From assembly GCA_964646615.1 (NCBI GenBank), contig CAZYEV010000054.1, forward strand, positions 18,001-82,000: a DNA stretch of 64,000 nt, in the 5' to 3' direction. The notes under the pieces are model-generated. The model worked only from the letters and a program-made list of their open reading frames with translations, was not told the origin of the DNA and made no database searches. The DNA comes from M3007 sp964646615 (lineage in GTDB: Bacteria; Bacteroidota; Bacteroidia; Chitinophagales; Saprospiraceae). Shown here in pieces: positions 9,752-19,500 of the stretch. Every line of letters starts with the position of its first letter. Position 1 is the stretch's first letter. The position numbers were made by a program, and so were the translations under genes.

Positions 9752-10255
9752 TTATTCAGCGGAATTTTCTTCGGAGGCTGTTTCTGCCGGCGCTTCCGTT
9801 TCTGCCTCCGGTTGCGGCGTCTCCTCTACGGGCTTCGCCTTAACCTTCGGCGTACCATCTACGGCGGCCATGAACTGGCGCTTTTTCTCAGCGGTTTGCT
9901 CGCGGCGCTTCTGAATGTTGGCCTCCTTTTCTTCTTTCCAGGCATTCCAGCGCGCTTCGGCTTCCTCCAGCGTCAGGGCACCCTTCTTGACGCCCAGCAT
10001 GAGGTGCTTTTTGTACAGAACGCCTTTGAAGCGCAGAATGGCGAGCACCGTGTCAGTCGGTTGCGCGCCGTTCATCAGCCAGTAATAGGCGCGGTCAATG
10101 TTGAGTTCAATTGTAGCCGGCTGCGTCAGCGGGTTGTACGTGCCCACTTTTTCGATAAAACGGCCATCGCGCGGAGCGCGCGCATCAGCGGCGACAATGT
10201 GGTAGAACGGTGCTTTTCTGCGGCCCCGGCGTTGGAGGCGAAGTTTTACTGCCAT
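9752..10255 (-). CDS. rpsP: 30S ribosomal protein S16 with acidic C-terminal extension
   Basis: Primary-binding protein of the 30S body, in contact with 16S rRNA. Residues 1-80 are canonical S16, with KLRLQRRGRRKAPFYHIVAAD at the N-terminus, GRFIEKVGTYNP, and the GAQPTDTV segment. The 167-aa length exceeds the roughly 80-90 aa of proteobacterial S16 because of a C-terminal Lys/Glu then Pro/Glu/Ala-rich tail (about 95-167) that looks disordered. Long tails are common in Bacteroidota S16. It appears monocistronic, with a perfect -7 element upstream (10337-10344), a leader of about 75 nt with inverted repeats, and a strong terminator. rimM and trmD, its usual neighbours in Proteobacteria, are absent. 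Confidence 0.97.
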   Translation of the reverse strand: MAVKLRLQRRGRRKAPFYHIVAADARAPRDGRFIEKVGTYNPLTQPATIELNIDRAYYWLMNGAQPTDTVLAILRFKGVLYKKHLMLGVKKGALTLEEAEARWNAWKEEKEANIQKRREQTAEKKRQFMAAVDGTPKVKAKPVEETPQPEAETEAPAETASEENSAE

Positions 10256-10279
10256 GTGGTGTCGAAAATTTTTTTGTTA

Positions 10280-10324
10280 GAGATAGTATCTCGCCCGGTT
10301 ACCTATACTCCGATAGCGCCGGGC
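10280..10324 (-). promoter_or_regulatory. Inverted repeats in the rpsP leader
   Basis: The leader holds a 6-bp inverted repeat (10293-10298 with 10319-10324, GCCCGG/CCGGGC) and, nearer the start codon, a 6+1+6 palindrome (10280-10292). Ribosomal protein leaders often carry autoregulatory structures; no such role is shown here. Confidence 0.3.
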
Positions 10325-10336
10325 TTTTCAGGGCCG

Positions 10337-10344
10337 CAAAGGTA
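10337..10344 (-). promoter_or_regulatory. -7 promoter element (TACCTTTG) of rpsP
   Basis: Perfect match to TAnnTTTG on the minus strand, 81 bases before the rpsP start. No clear -33 TTG at the expected spacing. Confidence 0.55.
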
Positions 10345-10394
10345 AGGCGACTTTACAAATATAATTCTGTATCGCTAAAAAAAACGCTTCCCTA

Positions 10395-10433
10395 CGAAAA
10401 ACCTTGCGGGGCTTCGGAGTCCTCTCAAGGTTT
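10395..10433 (-). terminator. Terminator-like hairpin downstream of the sorting-domain remnant
   Basis: An 8-bp outer stem (AAACCTTG with CAAGGTTT) plus a partial inner stem is followed by a short U run in minus-strand RNA. It lies just after the stop of the remnant at 10455, as expected for the old 3' end of a gene. Confidence 0.5.
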
Positions 10434-10454
10434 AAAATGCTGTTTATGAATGCT

Positions 10455-10595
10455 TTAGGAAACGAACGACGCGGCGTTCACGGTCCAGCGGCGTTCCAGT
10501 ACGAGGTGGCCATCTGCGCTCCATATCGCCAGTTGAATGTCCGGGACATCGGGTAAGCGCAGCGCTACATGGGCCTCTGACACCATCGAATTGGG
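10455..10595 (-). pseudogene. Truncated T9SS sorting-domain remnant
   Basis: A 46-residue stretch starting PNSMVSEAHVALRLP, containing IWSADGHLVLERRW and ending AASFVS looks like the first half of a type A C-terminal sorting domain (PNP, then beta strands, then the DxxGRxV turn). It stops before the expected LPxGxYxLRV strand. The upstream part of the open frame shows no recognisable domain and runs antisense into the start of the receptor gene, so no intact gene is present. A terminator-like hairpin follows. Most likely the decayed 3' end of a former T9SS substrate gene. The alternative, a chance resemblance over 46 residues, cannot be excluded without a profile search. Confidence 0.4.
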
Positions 10596-10839
10596 ACTAC
10601 CCGAAAATGCGCTTTTGATTAAAAACAGCCAAAAAGTCGGCCTTCCAAAGCCGCTTAGAAAGTTCACTGCCTGCTTTCGGCCAAAAGCCGACGCCCGTTG
10701 AGGTTTTGCCGCCAAATTTCGCGCCGTTGCCCGGATTGGTCGAAAGAGGGAAAACACCCTATCGGTGCTGCCTGTTTTGTCAGCAAATTGTAAAAATTCG
10801 GACATCGTGAAACACCTTCTCGTTTGTAGCAAACACTGT
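10596..10839. other. Intergenic stretch before the outer-membrane receptor
   Basis: No intact gene or RNA gene is seen. Minus-strand translation of part of it is open but without a domain. The promoter of the receptor gene should lie here; no perfect TAnnTTTG was found. Confidence 0.4.
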
Positions 10840-13467
10840 ATGCTCACGCTTCGCACAAGCCTTTTGTGGCTTTTAATCCTCTCGACACCTGCCCTCACCT
10901 TCGCCCAATTCCCGCCCATGGGCCGCGGAAACGGCAACCCAAACCCCGCTCAGATGAACATTGGCCGCTTTTACGGCAAAGTCGTGGACGAAAGTACCGG
11001 CAAAGGCATCGGCTATGCTTCCGTGCAATTGACCGCCATGCGCTACGACAGCACCGCCCGCGCCATGCGCGAAAAGGTAGTGGCCGGCCAGCTCACCGAA
11101 CCCAACGGCGACTTCAGCCTGGGCAACCTGCCCATCATGGGGACTTACACGCTCAAAATCAGCTATCTGGGCTACGCCACTGTGGAAAAAAAGGTCTCTT
11201 TCGACCTCTCTGGCATGAATCGCCCTTCCTCAGGCGGCTTCGACCTGAGCGCTATCAACATGATAGACCGGGATTTAGGTAACATCCCTCTGGCTGCTTC
11301 TACACAAATGCTCAAAGAAGTAACCATCAGTGCCGAAGCCTCCACCGTTACCCTGGCGCTCGACCGCAAGGTATATAAGGTAGATAAAGACGGCATCGCC
11401 GCCGGCGGTACTGCTGAAGACGCCTTGCGCAATGTCCCGTCAGTACAGGTGGATATTGACGGCAACGTAACGCTGCGCAACGCCGCACCGCAAATTTTCG
11501 TGGACGGACGCCCCACCACGCTGACCATTGACCAGATACCCGCCGAAAGCATCGAGCAAATCGAGGTCATCACCAACCCCTCGGCCAAATACGACGCCTC
11601 AGGCGGCAATGCTGGCATCATCAACATCGTCCTGAAAAAAGAGCGCCGCCAGGGCTATAGCGGCAACGTGCGCGCTGGCATAGACATGCGCGGCCGCATC
11701 AATGCCGGCGGTGACCTCAACGTGCGCGAAAACAAAATCAATGCCTTCGTCATGGGCGGCCTCTTCGACCGCAAAACTTTGGGCGAAGGCGAAACCGACC
11801 GCCTCAACCGCTTCGGATTTCCGCAAACGGAGGTGTTTCAGAGCACGCAAACGACCAACACCCGGCGCTTTATGTTCGCCCGAACAGGTTTGGACTGGTT
11901 CATCAATAATCGCAACACCCTCACCTTCGCCGGCAACTACGCCGGCGGGCGCTTCAATACCTGGGACGATATCAGCATCCTCACTGACTCACTCGCCCTC
12001 GGCGGTGGCCTCATTGGCAGCAGTCTCGCCCTGCGCGACGCCGTCAGCCGCCGGCAGTTCAACAACTTCGGCGGTCAGCTGCTCTACAAACTCCTCTTTA
12101 CCCAACCCGGCAAAGAGCTGACGGCCGACTTTACGGTCAATCAGAGCCGCTTTGACAACCGCGGTGACTTTGAAACCCGCATTGAAGGCTTTCCTGTCGC
12201 CTTCCGCCAGCGCCAGGACGGCGACGGCACCAACGCCCAATACACCTTCCAGACCGACTTCGTCAACCCTATCAACGGTTCTGGCAAAATGGAAGCCGGT
12301 CTGCGCGGCGCTATCCGCGACTTCCGCAGCAACAACGCCAGCTATCAGTTCGACCCCGTCAAAAACGAATACGTTCGGGCACCCACGTTTGCTGACCAGT
12401 ACGCTTTCTTAGACCAGGTGTACGCCGCCTATACCACTTACAGCCACTCCTACAAACAGTGGGGCTATCAGGTCGGCCTGCGCGCCGAAGCGTCGTTCTA
12501 CCGAGGCGACTTGCTGGACATTGACTCTTCGTTCAACATCCAGTACCCTATCAGCCTCTTCCCCAGCGTGTTCCTCACCTACAAGCTGAACGAAGAAGAC
12601 AACGTCCAGCTCAATTACAGCCGGCGCATCAACCGACCTAACTTCTTCCAACTCAGCCCGTTCCCCGACTTTTCGGACTCGCTGCTGCTGTCGCGCGGCA
12701 ACCCCGGCTTGCTGCCCGAATTCACCAACTCGTTAGAGCTGTCGTACCAGAACATCTTCAACCGCAAGCACAACCTGCTGGCTACGCTTTACTACAAGTA
12801 CGCCACCAACCTGATTGCCAACTATCAGTTCCCAGAATACAACGCCTTGCTGGAACGGGATGTCATCGTATCCACATTCATCAACGCCAACTCCAGCACG
12901 GCTTACGGCCTGGAATTGACGCTGCGCAACAATCTGGGCAAGCGCTTCGAACTGACCAGTAACTTCAATTTCTACAACTCTATCGTGAATTCCAGCAACG
13001 TCGAAAGCGACCTGCGCCGCGAGCAATTCACGTGGTTTGTCAAAGAAAACCTGAACGTTAAACTGCCTGCGTCCTTCACCCTACAGGTGGCCGGCAGCTA
13101 CCAAAGCCGCACGGCATTTGCTTTGGGTAGCGGAAACCGCTGGGGCGGACACGGCGGCTGGATGGGGGGGCCCAGCTCCACCGCTCAGGGCTATTCGATA
13201 CCGGTCTGGTTCGTGGACTTATCGCTGCGCAAAGACTTTAAAGACCGCAAGGCATCGCTCACGCTGGCCATTCAGGACATCTTCGCCAGCCGCCGCAACG
13301 GTTCTTTCTCTGAGTCTGCGCTTTTTGTGCAAGAAGCCTGGCGCATCCGCGACCCGCAGTTCATTCGCCTCAACTTCTCGTACCGCTTCGGCAAGTTCGA
13401 CCTCTCGCTCTTCAAGCGCAAAAACCTGAAAATGGGCGGCGACGAAGGCATGGGGGGCGAGTTCTAA
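10840..13467 (+). CDS. TonB-dependent-receptor-like outer membrane beta-barrel protein (PF14905 type)
   Basis: Outer-membrane barrel with an N-terminal carboxypeptidase-regulatory-like domain (about 30-130, GKVVDESTGKGIGYASVQL), a plug region (about 155-270, DALRNVPSVQVDIDGNVTLR, IFVDGRP, IEQIEVITNPSAKYDASGG) and a long barrel region with alternating aromatic strands to the C-terminus. 875 aa from ATG 10840, which opens a clear signal peptide (TSLLWLLILSTPALTFA). The GTG start at 10765 only adds unrelated residues. Family members resemble TonB-dependent receptors but usually lack a partner SusD, and none is present here. The substrate is unknown. The C-terminus ends in a Gly/Met-rich tail. 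It converges on the 2008-aa adhesin gene across a hairpin. Confidence 0.88.
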   Translation: MLTLRTSLLWLLILSTPALTFAQFPPMGRGNGNPNPAQMNIGRFYGKVVDESTGKGIGYASVQLTAMRYDSTARAMREKVVAGQLTEPNGDFSLGNLPIMGTYTLKISYLGYATVEKKVSFDLSGMNRPSSGGFDLSAINMIDRDLGNIPLAASTQMLKEVTISAEASTVTLALDRKVYKVDKDGIAAGGTAEDALRNVPSVQVDIDGNVTLRNAAPQIFVDGRPTTLTIDQIPAESIEQIEVITNPSAKYDASGGNAGIINIVLKKERRQGYSGNVRAGIDMRGRINAGGDLNVRENKINAFVMGGLFDRKTLGEGETDRLNRFGFPQTEVFQSTQTTNTRRFMFARTGLDWFINNRNTLTFAGNYAGGRFNTWDDISILTDSLALGGGLIGSSLALRDAVSRRQFNNFGGQLLYKLLFTQPGKELTADFTVNQSRFDNRGDFETRIEGFPVAFRQRQDGDGTNAQYTFQTDFVNPINGSGKMEAGLRGAIRDFRSNNASYQFDPVKNEYVRAPTFADQYAFLDQVYAAYTTYSHSYKQWGYQVGLRAEASFYRGDLLDIDSSFNIQYPISLFPSVFLTYKLNEEDNVQLNYSRRINRPNFFQLSPFPDFSDSLLLSRGNPGLLPEFTNSLELSYQNIFNRKHNLLATLYYKYATNLIANYQFPEYNALLERDVIVSTFINANSSTAYGLELTLRNNLGKRFELTSNFNFYNSIVNSSNVESDLRREQFTWFVKENLNVKLPASFTLQVAGSYQSRTAFALGSGNRWGGHGGWMGGPSSTAQGYSIPVWFVDLSLRKDFKDRKASLTLAIQDIFASRRNGSFSESALFVQEAWRIRDPQFIRLNFSYRFGKFDLSLFKRKNLKMGGDEGMGGEF

Positions 13468-13495
13468 GGTTTTTCCTTCGCTATTGCGAAGTCTT

Positions 13496-13529
13496 CAGCG
13501 GGTGCGAGGCCGGAGCTTCGCACCCGCTG
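13496..13529 (+). terminator. Hairpin between convergent genes, probable terminator of the receptor gene
   Basis: A 15-bp stem (13496-13510 with 13515-13529) has a 4-nt loop. The single wobble is G-U only in plus-strand RNA. The U tract is weak, so it could also serve the opposing gene. Confidence 0.6.
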
Positions 13530-13565
13530 GCATTCCGCAGGTTTTGCCCGCCGCCGGCACCACAG

Positions 13566-16500
13566 TTACTTCACGACCAGCCAATTTAACGCCCGCCGTT
13601 GCCCGTTGTCGAGCAGTACGATTACGGCGTATAGCCCTGGAGGCAGTTGTGTGGCCTCTAAGCGCCATTCATGCACATCGGCGCGCTGGTCGGTGGCGTA
13701 TTCGGCAACATGCTGACCCAGCGGCGAGACGACCCACACGCGCGCGGCTGCGGGGGCGGCCAGTTCGAGCCGCAGGCGGCTGGCGTGTGCCGTTGGGTTA
13801 GGCGCCAGCGAGAGGTGTTGCACGAGGTTGGGCAGCAAACGCATGCTGGTGGTACCCACCGAAATGGCCGCAATGCGCACGCAGTCGTTGGCGTCGGAGA
13901 CGGTAACGCGGTACGTGCCGGCTTTCAGACCAGTAACCGTTGAGCCGGTGTGGCTTCCGGCAGCGGCATCCCACTGGAAGGAATAGGGCGGCACGCCACC
14001 CAACGGCGTTACCGTGATGCTCCAGCCCGCTGAGGTAGAGTCGGCCATCCAGGTCAGGGCCAACGGCAAGGCGGGCTGCACGACGGAGAACGTCCAGAAG
14101 CGGAAACAGCCGGCGGCGTCCACTACTGTCAGCGTGTAGGTGCCAGCGGGCAGGTTGGTCAGGTGCGGCGTGGCAGCGCCATTGCTCCAGGCGTATTGGT
14201 AAGGCAGTGTCCCGCCCTCCACCACAGGCGCGATGGCACCAGTGCTATCGCCCCGGCAGGCTACATCGGCAATGTTGGCTGAGACGACCTCCAAGGGCGG
14301 TGTCAGTCGCACAATTTCGTAAACGGGCGAGGTACGTACGCAGCCTAAGTCGTCTGTTATCGTTACCTGATAGTTGCCCGGTGCCAGGTTTTGGATGGAA
14401 GCTGTCGTCTGGCCGTTGTTCCATCGGAAGGTGTACGGCGCTCGTCCTCCGGTGGCTTGCAGCGATATGGCGCCCTGGTTGAAGCCGCAGCGGTCGGGCG
14501 TGATGCTGTTCAGGACGACCGCCAGCGCCTGTGCTGGCTCCGTAACGACGGCTGGAATAGACACTTTGGTGCAGCCCCGCAGGTCGGTCATTGTAACCAT
14601 GTATGTGCCCGCCGGCAGGTTGGTGGCCAGGTTGGCCGTCTGGCCGTTGTTCCAGGCAAACTGATACGGCGGAACGCCACCGCCACCCTGCACTGCCACC
14701 AGACCGGTGGAGTCGCCTTTGCAGGCAATATGGCCGATTTGCTGGATGCTGATGCGCAAGGGCGGTGCTTCCTCGACGAGCAACGGTTCCGAAATAGCGA
14801 AGCAACCCGCCGCATCCGTAACCGTTACTCGATACGAGCCGCCGTTGAGGCCAAAAGCCGTATCGCGCGGCACGGGCACATTAGGGTGCAACCCCACCGG
14901 CGCCGACCAGGCAAACTGGTAAGGCGGCGTGCCGTTGTTAACCTGCACGGCCATCCAACCGTCGCTGGCGTTGTTGCACGATACGGGTTGTATGTAAAGC
15001 GAAGACACCGTGAACTCATCGGCCCGCCGAATAACCGTCAGGTTGCGCAGCACCTGGGCGCAGCCCGTGTGGTCGAAGATGGTAACCGAATAGTCACCGG
15101 CCTGCAGGTTGAAGCGCGAAGCCGTGGTGTCGCCGTTTTCCCACACATAGCGATAAGGGGGCGTACCGCCGGTGGTGTTGAGCAAGATGCTGCCCGTTTT
15201 CGGGCCGAAGCAAGGGATGTGGTTCACGGTGGGCGTCACCTGCAACACCGGCGGTTCGCCCACGACGATGCCGTCGCGCTTTTGGGTGCAGCCGTTGGCG
15301 TCGGTTACCGTTACGGAATAGACGCCTGCCAGCACAGCGGAGAGAGTAGCCGAAGTAGCGTTGTTGTTCCACAGATACTGGTAGGGCGATGTGCCGCCAT
15401 TGGCCCGCACCGAAATGCTGCCTGTGGGTTCGCCGGCACACAGGGCGTTCTGCACGCTGTTCAGGATAATTCCCAGCGGCAATTCGGGCTGCTGGACGAA
15501 GTAGGTAGCCGTAGCCCGGCAGGAGCGGTCGTCGGTAGCCACTAAGTTGTACTGCCCTGCCGGCAGGTTGGTCAGCACAGCTGTTCCGGGTTGGCCGTTC
15601 CAGGTGAGCGTGAGGGGTGGTACGGCGCCATTGACTTGCACGGCTAAGTAACCGGTCTGTTCGCCCACACAGCCCACGTGGCGCAAGCTGTCCAATTTTA
15701 TGGAAAGCAATTGCGGCGCATTTAGCGTGTAGGGGGGTGTAACGAGCTGGCAGCCGCGCGCGTCCGTTACGGTGGCCCAGTACTGACCAACACCGAGGTT
15801 TTGAATTTTAGAGGTCCCCTGGCCGTTGTTCCACAAATAGGTGAACGGCACCTGGCCGCCCGAAAGGCTCAGCTCGACACTGCCGTCTTGCGCGCCGATG
15901 CATGTAGGGGGCGTCAGTTTGAAGGTCTCCACCTGCAGGGCGCTGGGCTGGGAGACAAAGCCAATCCAGGTAGCCGTACAACCGTTGGCGTCGGTTACTG
16001 TAACGTCATACACGCCGGCGGTCAGGTTGTTCAGAGTTGATGAGGTAGCGCCATTGTTCCATAGGAACTGATACGGCGGCACTCCGCCGGCAGCTTTTAC
16101 GCGCAAGAAGCCGTTATTTTCACCAAAACAGCGCACGTTGCGCAGCGAGTCCAATTGCAGCGTCAGTAGGGGCGGCTGAGTGATGTTGTAAATGGACGAT
16201 GGAAAAAGGCAGCCGTTGGCGTCGGTGATGGTGCACCAATAAGCATCGGGCGCCAGGCCGCTGATGGCGCTGGTGGTGTCGCCGTTCGACCATTGATAGC
16301 GATACGGCGGCGTAGCGCCGAAGACGGCCAGCGCAATGGCTCCGTCGTTTTGGCCGAAGCAGCGAACGTTTTTGAGCGTGTTCAGCTCGATTTGCACTGG
16401 CGGAGGCGTTGTTACTTCGAGGTTATTGAGTTCCTGTACGCAATTGCCATCCGTAACGGTAGCACTATACAAACCGGGAGCAAGGTTGGTGATTTGAGAG

Positions 16501-19500
16501 CCGGTCTGCGCATTGCTCCATACAATACTCGGATTAACGCCGCTGACTTGAAGCGCTATGGCACCGGTATTCACACCCGGGCAACGCACATGGACGATGG
16601 TGTCCAATTCCACCTCCAGCCCTGGAGCGTTGATGAGGATTTGCGGCATGACCATGGAGCAACCGCCCTGGGTGGCATCGGTTACCGTAATGCGATAGCT
16701 GCCCTGCGTCAGGCCTGTGATGACACCCGTGCCCGTAACGCCCGCAATGGAGCCGCCAGGCCATTGGAATCGGTACGGCGGCGTTCCATTGAGTGGTGTG
16801 AGGGCAATGCTGCCGTCGTTGCCGCCGCAGGTGCTGACATTTTGCACCCACGTGATGGCCGTTTGGGTAACGTTATTGAGCGTGCGTACCAGAATGGCGT
16901 CTGTGCCGGTGCAACCGTTGGCGTCGGTGATGGTAACGGTGAAGATTTGTGCGGCATTGGGCGTGTTGCCCGAAGAAACCTGGATATTCGGGAGGTTCAG
17001 CCCGTTGCTCCAGGCATAAGTAAACGGCGGCTGGCCAGTGCCAGAGGCCGTAGCCTGCAGTTGCACCGTCCTGGCCCGGCAGGCGCTGATGGAGTCGCCC
17101 TGGGCGATGAAGACGCCTGGGCTGGGAAGCACGGACACGGTTACCGGCTCCACATCGGTACAGCCAAAGGCTGTTGTGCTCTTGACGTAGTACGTTGTGG
17201 TGAAGGTGGGTTGCACCATAGCAGAGGGCAGCTGGTTGGCCCCGATGGCTGGCAGCGCGGTATGGTACGTAAGTAAGCCACCCGTTTGAGCGGTGTCGGT
17301 TACCTTGAGTTGAGTCAGGTCGAAGGTTTTCCCGGAGCAGATGGTCGGCCCGCTGATGGGCAGGAGGGCCGGGTTGGGGTGTACGGTTACCGTTGCGGGC
17401 ACGCGCGGGCTGGCGCAACCGGCGCTGGGGCCTGTCATGGAGTCGGCCACGAAGAGCGTTCGGCTGACCGTCAGATTGTTCAGCGAAAATGTTGGCCCTG
17501 AAGCGATAGGGCTGCCCCCCGCGGGTTGGTCGTACCAATAGAATTGGCCGAAGGGCATTCCGCTCACCGAAAGCGTAACGGAGCCACCGGCGCAGGTAGC
17601 CACAGGCATCGGAGCGGTAGGCGGCGGGATGTCGTCATCGTCGTCCATGCCGTTGCAGTTTTCATCTATCTGGTTGCACAGGATCTCCGGAGCACCCGGG
17701 TAGATATAAGCCGCAGCGTCGTTGCAGTCGCCGCCCTTGCTGACGTAGCCGGCCGGAGTGAAGGGGAAGCACGACACCACGCGCAAGTCGTCGTCGCCGA
17801 AGCCGTCGCCGTCGGCGTCTCGGTAGAAGGTGTATTCCGGCACATTGGCCACCTGAGAGCCGTAAAAGGCGAGGTTATCTATGGCAATGTCGCCGAAAGC
17901 ACCGAAAGTGCCCGTAGCCACGAACTGAAATTGAGCCACCTGATTGTGATAGGCCTTCAAGTTGAGATACTCACTCAGCCACTTTTTTTTGTTGACAGCG
18001 GTTATGCCGCCCCAAGTGGCTATCGTGTTCCAGGTCTGGCCTCCGTCGGTGGAGCCTTGCAGTTCGAGGGTGCTCATCTGGCCCGATGTGGTGTTCATGT
18101 ACAGGTCAAACGAGAAGTGGCAGGTCTGGTTGTCGGCAGCCTGTACCTGCAGACAGCGCGTGCGCAATATGGCCTTTTTGCCCAGAGCTCCGGTCGGTGA
18201 GCAGGCATTGCGGAAGTACAGGTATTGGCTGCCCTCCGCCGCTGAGGGTGGGCCTGCGGTAGGGAACGTCAGCCCCGGGCCAGCGAACACTTTCCATTCA
18301 AAATCATCGCCCGGCACGTTTTGCCATACGTTGGGCAGCGGGCATGGGTCGGCGCACCCTACCGGGCAGGTAGGCAAGCCCTCAAAAGTCTCCAGAAGTG
18401 TCGGTGGGCAGTTGGTAAAAAACGCCGCCTTTGCCGAGTTAGCGCTCCACAGTCCACCGCCACAAGAACGACGCAGGTAGGCCTCATAGCGCTGCAAGGG
18501 CAGCAAGTTTGTCAGGGTTATCGAGTTAGCCGAGGGCTGTGGCAGCACAATCACCGTGCCGCCTGAGCCGGGGGTATTTCCGTGTGCGGGCACAAAGCCC
18601 ACCGGGCCGTATTCCAGGATGAGCGTGTCGCCGAAGCCGTCGGGTGTCCAGGCGATTTCGGCCGACGTCTGCCCGACCGATACGGCAATAGGTGTTGGCC
18701 CTGCCGGGCAATCCACCGGAGCGAAGACCAGTTCGAGTGTGCGCAAGCGACCAATATCGCCGGGTTTGCTGTCGCAAAATTCGACCTTCCACACGCCTAC
18801 CGGGTTTTGGCCGTTGTGAAATGTCGCTAAAGGCTGCACGGGCAGGAAGTAGCCGGAGATGTCGTCGCGTTCGGCGGCAGCACTCCAGGGCTGGCCTAAA
18901 GCGGTGTTGTCGGTCAATTCCACAAAGGCCCAGCAGCCCAGGGGGTCTTGTGGCGGGGCGCCGATGTTTCGGTCGCTGGGGTTGAGGCCGCCGATGAGCT
19001 GGATGCGAACACCGTCAGGCGCCTCCAGCCAGACGCTCAGGTCGGCGCGCCAGGGGTGCTCTACGGCAATGCGCACGGCATGAAGCACGACATCCGTACC
19101 CAGCACAGCACCCGGCGCAGTATTGACATACAGCGGGAAAACCTGCGGACTGGCGCAGGAGGAGTCGCGCAAAGCCAGGTTGAGTGGGCAAGGGCGCGCG
19201 TTGTTGAGCGCCGTAGTGAAGCTGCGCGGCGCCGACCACTCGCTTCGGGTCGAGTCGCTGCACACCGTGCGCACCTGGAAGCGATAGTTGCGTCCCGGCG
19301 TCAGCCCTGTAACCACGTAGGGTGGGTCAGCATTCACCGTAATGTTGGGAATGCCGGTAAACACCTGCCCGCCCACCACGAGTTCTATTTCGTAGCGACT
19401 GCCTACGTCCGTCCACGTCAGGCGAGCAGTAGAGTCCGATATCTGGTCGGCCAGCAACAATTCAGGTCGAAAGCATGTGTCCGACATCACTAAAGGCCCG

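Noticed and set aside
10455..10937. Minus-strand frame of 160 codons read as an intact gene
   Set aside because: Its first two thirds have no recognisable content and run antisense over the receptor gene start; only the last 46 residues resemble a sorting domain, so it is called a remnant.
14391..15545. Plus-strand open frame of 384 codons, and many similar long antisense frames inside the giant adhesin genes
   Set aside because: They mirror G+C-rich repeat coding sequence on the other strand, have no signal peptide or domain and would overlap a well-supported gene throughout.
13850..16870. Regular repeats considered as a CRISPR array or mobile repeat
   Set aside because: Units are about 230 bp, in-frame, diverged at DNA level and encode SprB-like domains.
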